Below, one piece after another: positions 1-7,516 of a stretch of 11,630 bases of DNA; within the stretch, counting starts at the first letter, position 1; each line of letters opens with the position of its first letter. This DNA is from an uncultured Bacilli bacterium. GTDB taxonomy: Bacteria; Bacillota_I; Bacilli_A; RF39; UBA660. The position numbers and the translations under genes were made by a program. The DNA lies in contig CAKOXP010000025.1 in assembly GCA_934130175.1 (NCBI GenBank), forward strand, positions 1-11,630. Reading direction: 5' to 3'. The notes below the pieces were generated by a model. It ran no database searches. It was not told the DNA's origin and saw only the letters and a program-made list of their open reading frames with translations.

Positions 1-1
1 T

Positions 2-75
2 AAATAAAAAATAACTCAATCTTACGACCAAGTCATTTATAAAAAATTATGTTTCACATCATTGACTAATATTCA
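2..75. repeat. Left arm of 74-bp perfect terminal inverted repeat
   Basis: Bases 2-75 are the exact reverse complement of 11557-11630, with no mismatch. Identity stops at base 76 (T here, while the other arm continues with C). The arm is AT-rich with a less AT-rich block at 15-34, and contains a small dyad, ATGT-TTC-ACAT, at 49-59. No transposase or recombinase gene lies next to it. Since the arm starts one base from the window edge, the true repeat may be longer outside. It could be a dispersed intergenic repeat, a recombination site or an assembly artefact. Confidence 0.9.
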
Positions 76-87
76 TTTTTTATAAAT
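35..87. repeat. Nested 13-bp inverted repeat upstream of uvrA
   Basis: ATTTATAAAAAAT at 35-47 and its exact reverse complement ATTTTTTATAAAT at 75-87 flank a 27-base loop. The left half lies inside the terminal repeat arm and the right half just outside it, so the structure exists only at this end of the window. It is very AT-rich, so chance is a real possibility. Confidence 0.5.
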
Positions 88-103
88 TAAGATTTTAATT
101 TAA

Positions 104-133
104 TTGACTAGGAATTATTCATTGTAGTATAAT
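104..133 (+). promoter_or_regulatory. Sigma-A promoter of uvrA-yvlD-lgt operon
   Basis: The -35 is TTGACT (104-109) and the -10 is a consensus TATAAT (128-133), with an 18-bp spacer. Transcription would start near base 140 and give a leader of about 20 nt carrying the uvrA ribosome binding site. A short palindrome, GAATTATTC (112-120), lies in the spacer but does not match the Bacillus LexA box (CGAACNNNNGTTCG), so SOS control is not evident here. Confidence 0.75.
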
Positions 134-159
134 AAGTGCGTTACAAAGAGGGTGTTATT

Positions 160-2973
160 ATGGATAAAATAGTAATAAAAGGTGCTAGAGAAAATAATTT
201 AAAGAATATAAATATAGAATTACCTAAAAATAAAATGATTGTAATGACAGGTTTATCAGGTAGTGGAAAGAGTTCTTTGGCTTTTGATACGATTTATGCA
301 GAAGGTCAAAGAAGGTATGTAGAAAGTTTATCTGCTTATGCTAGACAATTTTTAGGTGGAAGTGAAAAACCAGATGTTGATAGCATTGAAGGATTATCTC
401 CTGCTATAAGTATTGATCAAAAAACAACAAGTAAAAATCCAAGATCAACTGTTGGAACGGTTACTGAAATATATGATTATTTAAGACTTTTGTTTGCACG
501 TGTAGGTATAGCTTATTGTCCTAATCATAACATTCCAATAACTTCTCAAAGTGTAGAAGAAATAACTAATAAAGTATTAGAGTATCCTCTTGGAACTAGA
601 CTTATTATCTATTCTCCAGTTGTTCATCATGAAAAAGGAACTCATAAAGATTTACTTGATGACTTAAGAAAAGAAGGATATATCAGAGTAAGAGTTAATC
701 AACAAATGTATGATTTATCTGAAGAAATCGTCTTAGAAAAAAATAAACAAGATGATATTGACGTGGTTATAGATAGAATTGTTTTAAAGGAAGACTCTAG
801 ATCTAGACTAAGTGAAGCAATTGAAGCAGCAACAAAACTCTCAAGTGGAAAAGTGGTTGTTGAAATATTAGGTGAGAATAAGAAAGAAATAGTTTTTTCT
901 GAAAATTTTGCTTGTCCATATTGTGAATTTTCTTTACCTGAGATAGAACCTCGTATCTTTAGTTTTAATGCTCCATTTGGTGCTTGTCCAGATTGTAAAG
1001 GACTTGGTATAAAACTAAGAATAGATGAAGATTTAGTTATTCCAGATAAAAGTTTAAGTATTAATGAGGGTTGTATAAAAACACTTAGTGATGACCAAGA
1101 AGGAATTTATTATAAGAAACTTGAATGTGTATGTAAGCACTATAAAATAGATATGGATAAACCATTTAAAAAGCTTTCTAAGAAGGAAAGAGATATTGTT
1201 TTATATGGTTCTACAGATATAATTACTTTTAATTATAAGACTAAGAGTGGAAATATCATGAATAACAAGGATTTCTATGAAGGTATAATTAATAATTTGG
1301 AACGTAGATATATGGAAACAAGTAGTAGTTGGATAAGAGAATGGCTAGAACATTATATGATTGAACATACTTGTGAAACTTGTCATGGAGCAAGATTAAG
1401 AGATGATATTTTACAAATTAAAGTTGGTGGAAAAAATATTTATGAAGTAGTCTGTATGAGTATTAAAGATTTAATTGTTTTCTTTGATGAGTTAAAATTA
1501 TCAGAGGAAAAATTAAAAATAGCTGATCTTTTAATTAAAGAGATAAAATCTCGTCTTGATTTTTTGAAAAACGTTGGATTAGAATATCTAACTTTAGCAA
1601 GAAGTGCTGCTACATTATCAGGAGGAGAAGCTCAAAGAATTAGACTTGCTACTCAAATAGGTTCCAAATTAACAGGAGTTTTATATGTTTTAGATGAACC
1701 TAGTATTGGACTTCATCAACGAGATAATGAAAAGCTAATTAAGTCTTTGCTAGAAATGCGCGATTTAGGTAATACTCTAATTGTAGTAGAACATGATACT
1801 GATACGATGCTAGCTGCAGATGTGCTAGTAGATATTGGACCTGGTGCTGGTGATAATGGTGGAAAAGTTATGGCAGTAGGGACTCCAGAAGAAGTAATGA
1901 AAAATGAAAATAGTATCACTGGAAAATACCTAAGTGGAAAGTTAAAAATAGATGTTCCTAAAGTAAGAAGAAAAGGCAATAAAAAGTTCTTAACAATTGT
2001 AGGAGCAAAAGAAAACAACTTAAAAGATATAGATGTTAAAATACCGCTTGGAACTTTTACTTGTGTAACAGGAGTGTCTGGTTCAGGCAAATCGACTTTA
2101 ATTAATGAAATTTTGTGTAAAGAATTATCTCGTAAAATCTATGGATCAAAGGTAGTTCCAGGTAAACATAAAAAAATAAATGGTATTGATAATATCGATA
2201 AAATTGTTGATATTTCACAATCTCCAATAGGAAGAACACCTAGAAGTAATCCTGCAACTTATACAGGAGTTTTTGATGATATTAGAACCCTTTTTACAAC
2301 ATTAAAAGAATCAAAAATGTTAGGATATGAAAAAAATAGATTCTCCTTTAATGTAAAAGGTGGAAGATGTGAAGCATGTCGCGGAGACGGTGTTAAAAAA
2401 ATAGAAATGCATTTCCTACCAGATGTATATGTAGATTGTGAAGTATGCCATGGTACTAGATACAATAGTGAAACATTAAAGATAAAATATAAAGATAAGA
2501 ATATTGCAGAAGTATTAGATATGAGAGTATCTGAAGCATTAAAATTCTTTGAAAATGTACCAAAAATTAAATCAAAATTACAAGTTTTAGAAGATGTTGG
2601 CCTAGGTTATATTAAGCTTGGTCAAAGTGCTCCAACATTATCTGGAGGAGAAGCAGAAAGAGTAAAACTTGCTAAAGAATTACAAAAGAAAGCAACAGGA
2701 AAAACATTATTTATTCTAGATGAACCGACAACCGGACTACATACAGATGATATCAAAAGATTACTTGCAATTTTACAGAAAATAGTAGATAATGGTGATA
2801 CAGTAGTAGTAATAGAACATAACTTAGATGTTATAAAAGTTGCTGACTATATAATTGATTTAGGACCTGAAGGTGGAGACGGTGGAGGAACTGTAGTAGC
2901 AGTGGGAACACCAGAAGAAGTGAGTAAAGTTAAAGAATCATACACCGGATATTTCTTGAATAAAATTCTTTAG
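160..2973 (+). CDS. uvrA: Excinuclease ABC subunit A (UvrA)
   Basis: This is the damage-sensing ATPase of nucleotide excision repair. It dimerises, scans DNA with UvrB and loads UvrB at bulky lesions in the cytoplasm. The 937-residue protein is full length and shows the tandem ABC layout. Walker A motifs are at 31-39 (GLSGSGKSS) and 638-646 (GVSGSGKST). ABC signatures LSGGEA are at 486 and 827, and Walker B LDEP motifs at 511 and 853. Zinc-binding Cys pairs sit at 252/255 with 276/279 and at 737/740 with 760/763, very close to the E. coli positions. The chosen ATG follows AGAGGGTG at good spacing; an in-frame GTG at 136 would add eight residues but lacks a site of its own. It is first in an operon with the YvlD-like gene and lgt. 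uvrB, normally just upstream, is not in the window because the terminal repeat lies there instead. Confidence 0.97.
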   Translation: MDKIVIKGARENNLKNINIELPKNKMIVMTGLSGSGKSSLAFDTIYAEGQRRYVESLSAYARQFLGGSEKPDVDSIEGLSPAISIDQKTTSKNPRSTVGTVTEIYDYLRLLFARVGIAYCPNHNIPITSQSVEEITNKVLEYPLGTRLIIYSPVVHHEKGTHKDLLDDLRKEGYIRVRVNQQMYDLSEEIVLEKNKQDDIDVVIDRIVLKEDSRSRLSEAIEAATKLSSGKVVVEILGENKKEIVFSENFACPYCEFSLPEIEPRIFSFNAPFGACPDCKGLGIKLRIDEDLVIPDKSLSINEGCIKTLSDDQEGIYYKKLECVCKHYKIDMDKPFKKLSKKERDIVLYGSTDIITFNYKTKSGNIMNNKDFYEGIINNLERRYMETSSSWIREWLEHYMIEHTCETCHGARLRDDILQIKVGGKNIYEVVCMSIKDLIVFFDELKLSEEKLKIADLLIKEIKSRLDFLKNVGLEYLTLARSAATLSGGEAQRIRLATQIGSKLTGVLYVLDEPSIGLHQRDNEKLIKSLLEMRDLGNTLIVVEHDTDTMLAADVLVDIGPGAGDNGGKVMAVGTPEEVMKNENSITGKYLSGKLKIDVPKVRRKGNKKFLTIVGAKENNLKDIDVKIPLGTFTCVTGVSGSGKSTLINEILCKELSRKIYGSKVVPGKHKKINGIDNIDKIVDISQSPIGRTPRSNPATYTGVFDDIRTLFTTLKESKMLGYEKNRFSFNVKGGRCEACRGDGVKKIEMHFLPDVYVDCEVCHGTRYNSETLKIKYKDKNIAEVLDMRVSEALKFFENVPKIKSKLQVLEDVGLGYIKLGQSAPTLSGGEAERVKLAKELQKKATGKTLFILDEPTTGLHTDDIKRLLAILQKIVDNGDTVVVIEHNLDVIKVADYIIDLGPEGGDGGGTVVAVGTPEEVSKVKESYTGYFLNKIL

Positions 2974-2984
2974 AGGTGAAATTC

Positions 2985-3413
2985 ATGCAATTGGTAATAA
3001 AAAACAGAATTAATAGATTGTTTGATTGGCTACTTTACATGTTAGGATACACTTTAGTGTTTATACTAGTTAGTAATATGTTTAAATCAGTCTATATAGA
3101 TACGAGCCATAGTTATATTTATTCAACAGCAGTAGTTTTAATTTTATATATTTTAAATAAAACAATCAAACCAGTATTAGTAACTTTAACAATACCAATA
3201 ACCGGAATAACACTTGGTCTTTTTTATCCATTTATTAATTTATTTATACTGAAGTTAGTAGATTGGATATTGGGATCTCACTTTCAACTAAAAAATATTT
3301 GGATTGCACTGTTAGTTGCAATATTATTATCAATAATAAATTTTATAATGGAAGAGTTAGTAATAAAACCAATAATAAAGAGGGTAAATAAAAATGGAAA
3401 GAGTAGCATTTGA
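2985..3413 (+). CDS. YvlD-like four-TM membrane protein (phage holin family 4 superfamily)
   Basis: This is a small integral membrane protein of 142 residues, resembling the YvlD/'mycobacterial 4 TMS phage holin' family (PF04020). The resemblance rests on the central stretch KPVLVTLTIPITGITLGLF (63-80) and the asparagine-containing helix after it. Hydrophobic segments lie at about 15-31, 45-60, 66-96 (probably a re-entrant or double pass) and 104-122; the C-terminus is basic. The molecular role of the family is not established. In B. subtilis, yvlD sits in the uvrBA-yvlABCD region and related genes are linked to envelope stress, which fits the position here. The ATG is preferred over the in-frame GTG at 2976 because that GTG is part of the Shine-Dalgarno sequence AGAGGTG. 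The gene starts 11 nt after uvrA and overlaps lgt by 20 bp, so the three are co-transcribed and probably translationally coupled. Confidence 0.85.
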   Translation: MQLVIKNRINRLFDWLLYMLGYTLVFILVSNMFKSVYIDTSHSYIYSTAVVLILYILNKTIKPVLVTLTIPITGITLGLFYPFINLFILKLVDWILGSHFQLKNIWIALLVAILLSIINFIMEELVIKPIIKRVNKNGKSSI

Positions 3414-4365
3414 TTTAGGAATCATACAAGTATATTGGTATTCAATATTCATATTTTTAGGAGCTTTAGCTGCCTGTGTTGTGATATATTTAGAGGCTAA
3501 AAAGAGAAAATTAAATGATGAGTTTATTGTTAATTTGGCTTTTAACGCTATTATCTTTGGGATTATAGGAGCAAGACTTTATTATGTTTTGTTCAATTTA
3601 GATTACTATATGCAAAATCCTATTGAGATATTGGAAATCTGGAATGGTGGTCTAGCCATTCATGGAGGCCTAATTGCTGGTGGTTTGTTTACTATCTATT
3701 ATAGTAAGAAAAATAAAGTTGAAACACTAAAATTATTTGATATTATTGTTGTTGGATTAATATTAGGTCAAGCTATCGGAAGATGGGGAAACTTTTTTAA
3801 TCAAGAAGCTTATGGGGCTATAACAACAGCAACTAAACTTAAAAGTTCAGGGGTTCCTGATTTTGTTATCAATGGTATGTATATATTAGGAGATTATCGT
3901 CAACCAACTTTCTTCTATGAATCAATTTGGAATTTATTTGGATTTATAGCTTTGTTAATATTGCGAAAAACACCGTATTTAAAATTAGGACAGTTGACTG
4001 GCTTTTATATGATTTGGTATGCTGTTATTAGATTTGTAATTGAATCTATGAGAACAGATAGTTTGATGTTAGGAAACTTTAAAATAGCTCAACTTGTTTC
4101 TATAATAATGTTTATTGTAGGTTTAATTTTATTCTTCTATTATAAGAAAAAGAAAAACGTAGGACCGTTTGATAAACTATATATAACAAGAGAAGAAAAT
4201 GAAAAAAGAGTAGCTATTATAAATGGAGCAAAGTCACTTAGAGAAAAACTTCATAATTTCTTATTTAAGGAACCAAATATGGATATAGATGATAATAGTG
4301 ATGAAGAATTTTTTGATAAATATGGTAAGTTTCTTGGTGAAGATAGTAACGACGATAATGAATAA
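3394..4365 (+). CDS. lgt: Prolipoprotein diacylglyceryl transferase (Lgt)
   Basis: Lgt transfers diacylglycerol from phosphatidylglycerol to the lipobox cysteine of prolipoproteins, the first step of lipoprotein maturation in the cytoplasmic membrane. The family signature GRWGNFFNQEAYG is at 129-141. The essential His lies in GGLAIHGG (H90), an essential Arg is R130, and another conserved Arg region is RFVIESMR (213-220). Several transmembrane helices are evident, the last ending near residue 250. The protein has 323 residues, longer than the B. subtilis or E. coli enzymes, because of a tail of about 73 residues. That tail is basic at first (KKKK), then strongly acidic (many D and E), and probably cytosolic. 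Translation starts inside the 3' end of the YvlD-like gene with AAAGAGGG as the binding site. An intrinsic terminator follows the stop codon. Confidence 0.95.
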   Translation: MERVAFDLGIIQVYWYSIFIFLGALAACVVIYLEAKKRKLNDEFIVNLAFNAIIFGIIGARLYYVLFNLDYYMQNPIEILEIWNGGLAIHGGLIAGGLFTIYYSKKNKVETLKLFDIIVVGLILGQAIGRWGNFFNQEAYGAITTATKLKSSGVPDFVINGMYILGDYRQPTFFYESIWNLFGFIALLILRKTPYLKLGQLTGFYMIWYAVIRFVIESMRTDSLMLGNFKIAQLVSIIMFIVGLILFFYYKKKKNVGPFDKLYITREENEKRVAIINGAKSLREKLHNFLFKEPNMDIDDNSDEEFFDKYGKFLGEDSNDDNE

Positions 4366-4370
4366 TATTT

Positions 4371-4403
4371 AGGCACTAAATAAAAAATAGTCGCCTTTTT
4401 TTT
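4371..4403 (+). terminator. Intrinsic terminator after lgt
   Basis: AGGCACTA (4371-4378) pairs with TAGTCGCCT (4388-4396) through eight base pairs with one bulged C. The loop is A-rich, and an eight-T run follows (4396-4403). It closes the uvrA-yvlD-lgt operon and separates it from yvcK. Confidence 0.8.
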
Positions 4404-4436
4404 GTTTTTACTATATAATATTATTGGGTGAATGTT

Positions 4437-5387
4437 ATGCGTAAAAAAGTAGTTGTTTTAGGTGGAGGTACTGGTATTTCTTACCTATTACGCGGACTAA
4501 AAGATTTCCCTGTTGATATAACTGCAATTATAACAGTTTCTGATAACGGTAGTTCAACAGGAAAATTAAGAAAAGAATTCAATATCCCAGCAGTAGGTGA
4601 TATTAGAAAAGTAATTACAAGTCTTTCTGGTATAGATGATCCAATCAAGAAAATGATGAGTTATCGTTTTTCAACATCTAGTGATTTAAATGGTCATGCC
4701 GTTGGAAATCTTATTTTAACATCTATGTTAGAAATAACTGGTTCATTGAAAGAATCAATTAATTGTTTGTCAAAACTTTTGGATGTAAAACATAGGGTAC
4801 TACCAATCTCAGAAGATTCTAATTTGATTTTAATGGGAGTTGAAGAAGATGGTACTATTGTTGAAGGGGAAGAACAAATAACAAAAGCACATCGTAAATT
4901 TGAAAGAATTTGTTATAAAGAAGAACCAAAGGTTTTACCAGAGGTAGTAGATGCTATTAAAGATGCTGATTTAATTATATTCAGTATGGGTAGCTTATTT
5001 ACAAGTATCTTACCAAATATTATTTGCAAACAAGTAAAAGAGGCAATCAATGATTCAAAAGCACCATTAATGTATTTATGTAATGCAGTTACTCAACCTG
5101 GTGAAACAGATAATTTCACAGTTAGTGATCATGTCAAAATGCTAAATAGTTATTTGGATAGAGATATAGATGTTGTTATTGCAAGCAATACTAAGATTTC
5201 TAAAGAAATGGCAAAAAAATATGAAACCGAAGAACAAAAAGAACCAGTAGAAATTGACTATGAGAATATTGAAAAAGTTGGTGTTGAATTAATCGAAGGT
5301 GATTTATTAACAATAGATGATAATACATTGAAACATGATAGCCTAAAACTAAGTTCTTTAATTTTTTCTTATTTGATGAGGGATTAA
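4437..5387 (+). CDS. yvcK: Gluconeogenesis factor YvcK (YvcK/CofD-like)
   Basis: YvcK is a cytoplasmic UDP-sugar-binding protein. In B. subtilis and Listeria it is needed for growth on gluconeogenic carbon sources and for correct peptidoglycan synthesis. The 316-residue protein has the glycine-rich nucleotide loop GGGTGIS (9-15), the conserved DNGSSTGKLR (36-45), GDIRK (54-58), LNGHAVGN (84-91), GSLFTSILPN (185-194) and TQPGET (219-224). All fit the YvcK branch rather than the F420-pathway enzyme CofD. The ATG at 4437 is chosen with GGGTGA as the binding site; the in-frame GTG at 4428 belongs to that site. A TATAAT at 4414-4419 could serve as -10, but no proper -35 is visible and it would leave only about 10 nt of leader. 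whiA starts one base after the stop codon, the same pairing as yvcK-yvcL in Bacillus. The usual upstream partner rapZ (yvcJ) is absent here. Confidence 0.95.
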   Translation: MRKKVVVLGGGTGISYLLRGLKDFPVDITAIITVSDNGSSTGKLRKEFNIPAVGDIRKVITSLSGIDDPIKKMMSYRFSTSSDLNGHAVGNLILTSMLEITGSLKESINCLSKLLDVKHRVLPISEDSNLILMGVEEDGTIVEGEEQITKAHRKFERICYKEEPKVLPEVVDAIKDADLIIFSMGSLFTSILPNIICKQVKEAINDSKAPLMYLCNAVTQPGETDNFTVSDHVKMLNSYLDRDIDVVIASNTKISKEMAKKYETEEQKEPVEIDYENIEKVGVELIEGDLLTIDDNTLKHDSLKLSSLIFSYLMRD

Positions 5388-5388
5388 T

Positions 5389-6327
5389 ATGTCATATACA
5401 ACCAAAATAAAGAATGAAATAGTAGAAATAGCTTTAGAAAAATCAGAGGCTTTAGCGGAACTTTCGGCATATATCAGAAATAACGGTTCTATTTCAAATA
5501 ATAAATTAGTATTAACTACAGAAAATATTAATATTAAAAATAAATTAATTGATCTATTCGAAGAAATTTATGAGACAAACCCTAATATAGAAGTGAAAGA
5601 TGGTCTTAATTTTAATAAGAAGGACTTATATGTCATAAGCATTTCAGATAATTTAGATTTTATCTTGAAGGATTTGTGCTACTACGATGAAAATTCAGAA
5701 TTTATGGATTCTCCTAAAGAATATTTAGTTGGTGCAAACGAAGAGATAAGAGCATATTTACGAGGCGTTTTTTTAGCAACTGGAAGTATTAATGATCCCA
5801 AAACATCCAGATACCATATGGAAATTTTAATCACAAAACCAACAGAGGCTGTATTTGTTCAAAAACTTTTAAATATATTTGATTTAAATGCTAAGATTTT
5901 AACTAGAGATAAAGGCTACATGATATATATAAAAGAAGCAGAGAAAATAAGTGATTTCCTAAAAATAGTAGGAGCAAGTAAAGCAGTATTATATTTTGAA
6001 GATGTAAGAATTTATCATGAGGCAAAAAATCATACAAATAGATTAAACAATTGTGAACAAGCAAATACAGATAAAGTAATAGAGGCAGCTGCTATTCAAC
6101 TAAAAAACATTGAAATATTAGAAGAAAACTTAGCTGTTGAACTTTTAGACGATAAAACAAAAGAAGCTCTAGAATATCGTAAGAAATATCCAGAAGCTTC
6201 TCTGAAAGAATTAAGTGAAATAATTTCACTTGAAACAAACAACAAAATTACTAAATCAGGATTAAATCATCGTTTTAGAAAAATAAATGAACTTGCTTCA
6301 AGATTAAAAGGGGAAAACACCCATTAA
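5389..6327 (+). CDS. whiA: Sporulation/cell division regulator WhiA
   Basis: WhiA is a DNA-binding protein. It activates sporulation genes in Streptomyces, and in Bacillus it affects cell division and chromosome segregation. The 312-residue product has the expected two parts. One is a LAGLIDADG-like fold containing the signature YLRGVFLATGSINDPKTSRYH (123-143), without homing endonuclease activity in this family. The other is a C-terminal helix-turn-helix with SLKELSEIISLETNNKITKS (271-290), followed by GLNHRFRKINELASRLK. The linker HTNRLNNCEQANTDK (215-229) is also typical. The ATG follows GAGGG at normal spacing, one base after the yvcK stop, so the pair is coupled. In B. subtilis crh follows; here a strong terminator follows instead and no crh is present. 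Confidence 0.95.
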   Translation: MSYTTKIKNEIVEIALEKSEALAELSAYIRNNGSISNNKLVLTTENINIKNKLIDLFEEIYETNPNIEVKDGLNFNKKDLYVISISDNLDFILKDLCYYDENSEFMDSPKEYLVGANEEIRAYLRGVFLATGSINDPKTSRYHMEILITKPTEAVFVQKLLNIFDLNAKILTRDKGYMIYIKEAEKISDFLKIVGASKAVLYFEDVRIYHEAKNHTNRLNNCEQANTDKVIEAAAIQLKNIEILEENLAVELLDDKTKEALEYRKKYPEASLKELSEIISLETNNKITKSGLNHRFRKINELASRLKGENTH

Positions 6328-6342
6328 CAGACAATAATATTA

Positions 6343-6378
6343 TAGAAGGAAAAATGCTTTCCTTCTATTTTTTGTTTT
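6343..6378 (+). terminator. Intrinsic terminator after whiA
   Basis: TAGAAGGAAA (6343-6352) pairs perfectly over ten bases with TTTCCTTCTA (6358-6367) across a five-base loop. A T6 run and, after one G, a T4 run follow. It ends the yvcK-whiA transcript and marks the border to the accessory genes downstream. Confidence 0.92.
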
Positions 6379-6402
6379 AGATAAAGGAAAGGAAGTGGTG
6401 AT

Positions 6403-7242
6403 ATGTCTGAAACAGTAAGCAAATTTTATACCTGTAGAAATGATCGAGCCTTTAAGGAAGTGTTCATGAAAGAAGAAAGTAAAGATATTCTAACTAAACT
6501 ATTAGAATCAATTCTAGATGTAAAGATAGAAGATATTAAGTTTTTAAATCTAGAAAGAAATGTTGATAACATTCATGTTAGAAGAAAACATTTTGATTTA
6601 TTTTTACAAACCAATATAGGAAAAATTCAAGTAGAAGTAAACGCAGAAAAACCGAATTATCTTCATCCGAGAAATGCCTCATTCATCTTTGATACATATT
6701 CCCATGAAGTAAAGAAAGGAGATGAATATAATGAAGATACTTTAGTAATTCAAATTAACTTAAGTTATTCTTTAAGTATAGAAGAGTTAGTAAGGATTTA
6801 TAAAGTAAGAGATGAAGAAGGAAATGAGTATATCAAAAATTTAATAATATATGATATAAATATGGATAAGATAAAAGATATATGGTATTCTAAGTCTAGA
6901 AATGAGATAGAGAAATATAAATACTTAATAATGTTAGATTTAAATCAAGAAGAATTAAAAACTTTAGAAGAACTATCTCAGGATAGGAGTGTTGATAAGT
7001 ATATGAAAACATTAGAAGAAGTAAATCAAGATCCAGATTTTAGAGAATTTATGAGTGCAGAAGAGGATAACCGAAAAATAGAAAATTCCTTAAGAAGAGA
7101 AGCAATAGAAAAAGGATTAGAACAAGGCTCAACAGAAAAAGCTCGTGAAATAGCAAAGCAAATGTTAAAAGATGATATCTCAGTAGAACAAGTATCTAAA
7201 TATACAGGTTTATCCAAAGAAGAGATAGAATCATTAAACTAA
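6403..7242 (+). CDS. Rpn family PD-(D/E)XK nuclease / putative transposase
   Basis: This 279-residue protein resembles the Rpn (recombination-promoting nuclease) family, PF12784, often annotated as 'PD-(D/E)XK nuclease family transposase'. Visible hallmarks are the N-terminal NDRAFKEVF (13-21) and a core with D65 in HFDLFLQ followed by QVEVN (76-80). The stretch ASFIFDTYSHEVKKGDEY (92-109) is also typical. So is the C-terminal tail, with a charged helix (AIEKGLEQGSTEKAREIAKQ, 234-253) and then a small helix-turn-helix-like end with VEQVSKYTGLSKEEIESL. The usual active-site E-x-Q strand reads E-V-N here. Family members cleave DNA in vitro and promote RecA-independent horizontal gene transfer in E. 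coli; they often occur in many copies per genome. The start follows a long purine-rich site. No convincing promoter was found, and no terminal repeats mark a transposon. Confidence 0.88.
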   Translation: MSETVSKFYTCRNDRAFKEVFMKEESKDILTKLLESILDVKIEDIKFLNLERNVDNIHVRRKHFDLFLQTNIGKIQVEVNAEKPNYLHPRNASFIFDTYSHEVKKGDEYNEDTLVIQINLSYSLSIEELVRIYKVRDEEGNEYIKNLIIYDINMDKIKDIWYSKSRNEIEKYKYLIMLDLNQEELKTLEELSQDRSVDKYMKTLEEVNQDPDFREFMSAEEDNRKIENSLRREAIEKGLEQGSTEKAREIAKQMLKDDISVEQVSKYTGLSKEEIESLN

Positions 7243-7448
7243 ATGAAAACTGCATAAAAATTAACTATTAAAACGAAAACAACCAAATTTTTTGCTTGCT
7301 TTTTCTTTCAATAGCTATTTTCACATTATAAAATGAGAATAATATTAAAAGTTATATATATAATTAATTTAGGTATATACATTTCCTCTCTGGATATCTA
7401 CTTTTAATTTACCACTACAGTTGGTCTAAAAAAAGTATAAATTCCCCC
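7243..7448. other. Non-coding AT-rich region before the secreted protein gene
   Basis: I see no gene, tRNA or recognisable riboswitch in this stretch. It holds an imperfect dyad at 7318-7341 (around CATT-ATAA-AATG) without a T-run, so it is not a convincing terminator for the upstream Rpn gene. It ends in a run of five C (7444-7448) that is complementary to the G-tract in the promoter just downstream. Confidence 0.6.
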
Positions 7449-7480
7449 TTGATTTTTTTCATCTGGGGGGGGGGTATAAT
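7449..7480 (+). promoter_or_regulatory. Putative phase-variable promoter with poly-G spacer
   Basis: A -35-like TTGATT (7449-7454) and a perfect -10 TATAAT (7475-7480) are separated by 20 bp, of which the last ten are G (7465-7474), touching the -10. Optimal sigma-A spacing is about 17 bp, so a tract of seven G would give it, and the ten G seen here suggest a weak or OFF state. The layout matches known slippage-controlled promoters with homopolymeric spacers, such as porA in Neisseria. That this one switches is inference. Confidence 0.7.
7465..7474 (+). repeat. Homopolymeric G10 tract
   Basis: This is ten consecutive G, by far the longest G or C homopolymer in this AT-rich window. Such tracts mutate in length by polymerase slippage, and the length given by any single assembly is uncertain. 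It lies in the promoter spacer of the secreted protein gene. Confidence 0.95.
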
Positions 7481-7516
7481 AATCTTAGATATATAGTAAA
7501 ATAGGTGATGTCTAAG

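Noticed and set aside
62..86. TTGACT in the left repeat arm with TATAAA as a second promoter
   Set aside because: The spacer would be only 13 bp, too short for sigma-A; the promoter at 104-133 is far better.
112..120. Palindrome GAATTATTC in the uvrA promoter as a LexA/SOS box
   Set aside because: It does not match the Bacillus LexA consensus (GAAC-N4-GTTC), and short AT palindromes are common here.
1716..2465. Minus-strand open frames inside uvrA (1716-2090 and 2259-2465)
   Set aside because: They are antisense shadows of the well-conserved uvrA ABC domains, with no binding sites or recognisable products.
4402..4419. TTGTTT plus TATAAT as a strong promoter for yvcK
   Set aside because: The two hexamers are only 6 bp apart and the -35 candidate falls in the terminator T-run; at best a weak -10 is present.
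7026..7217. Minus-strand open frame inside the Rpn gene
   Set aside because: It lies fully antisense to a conserved coding tail and shows no ribosome binding site or family resemblance.
7318..7341. Terminator for the Rpn gene
   Set aside because: The dyad is imperfect, the loop region is AT-only and there is no T-run after it.
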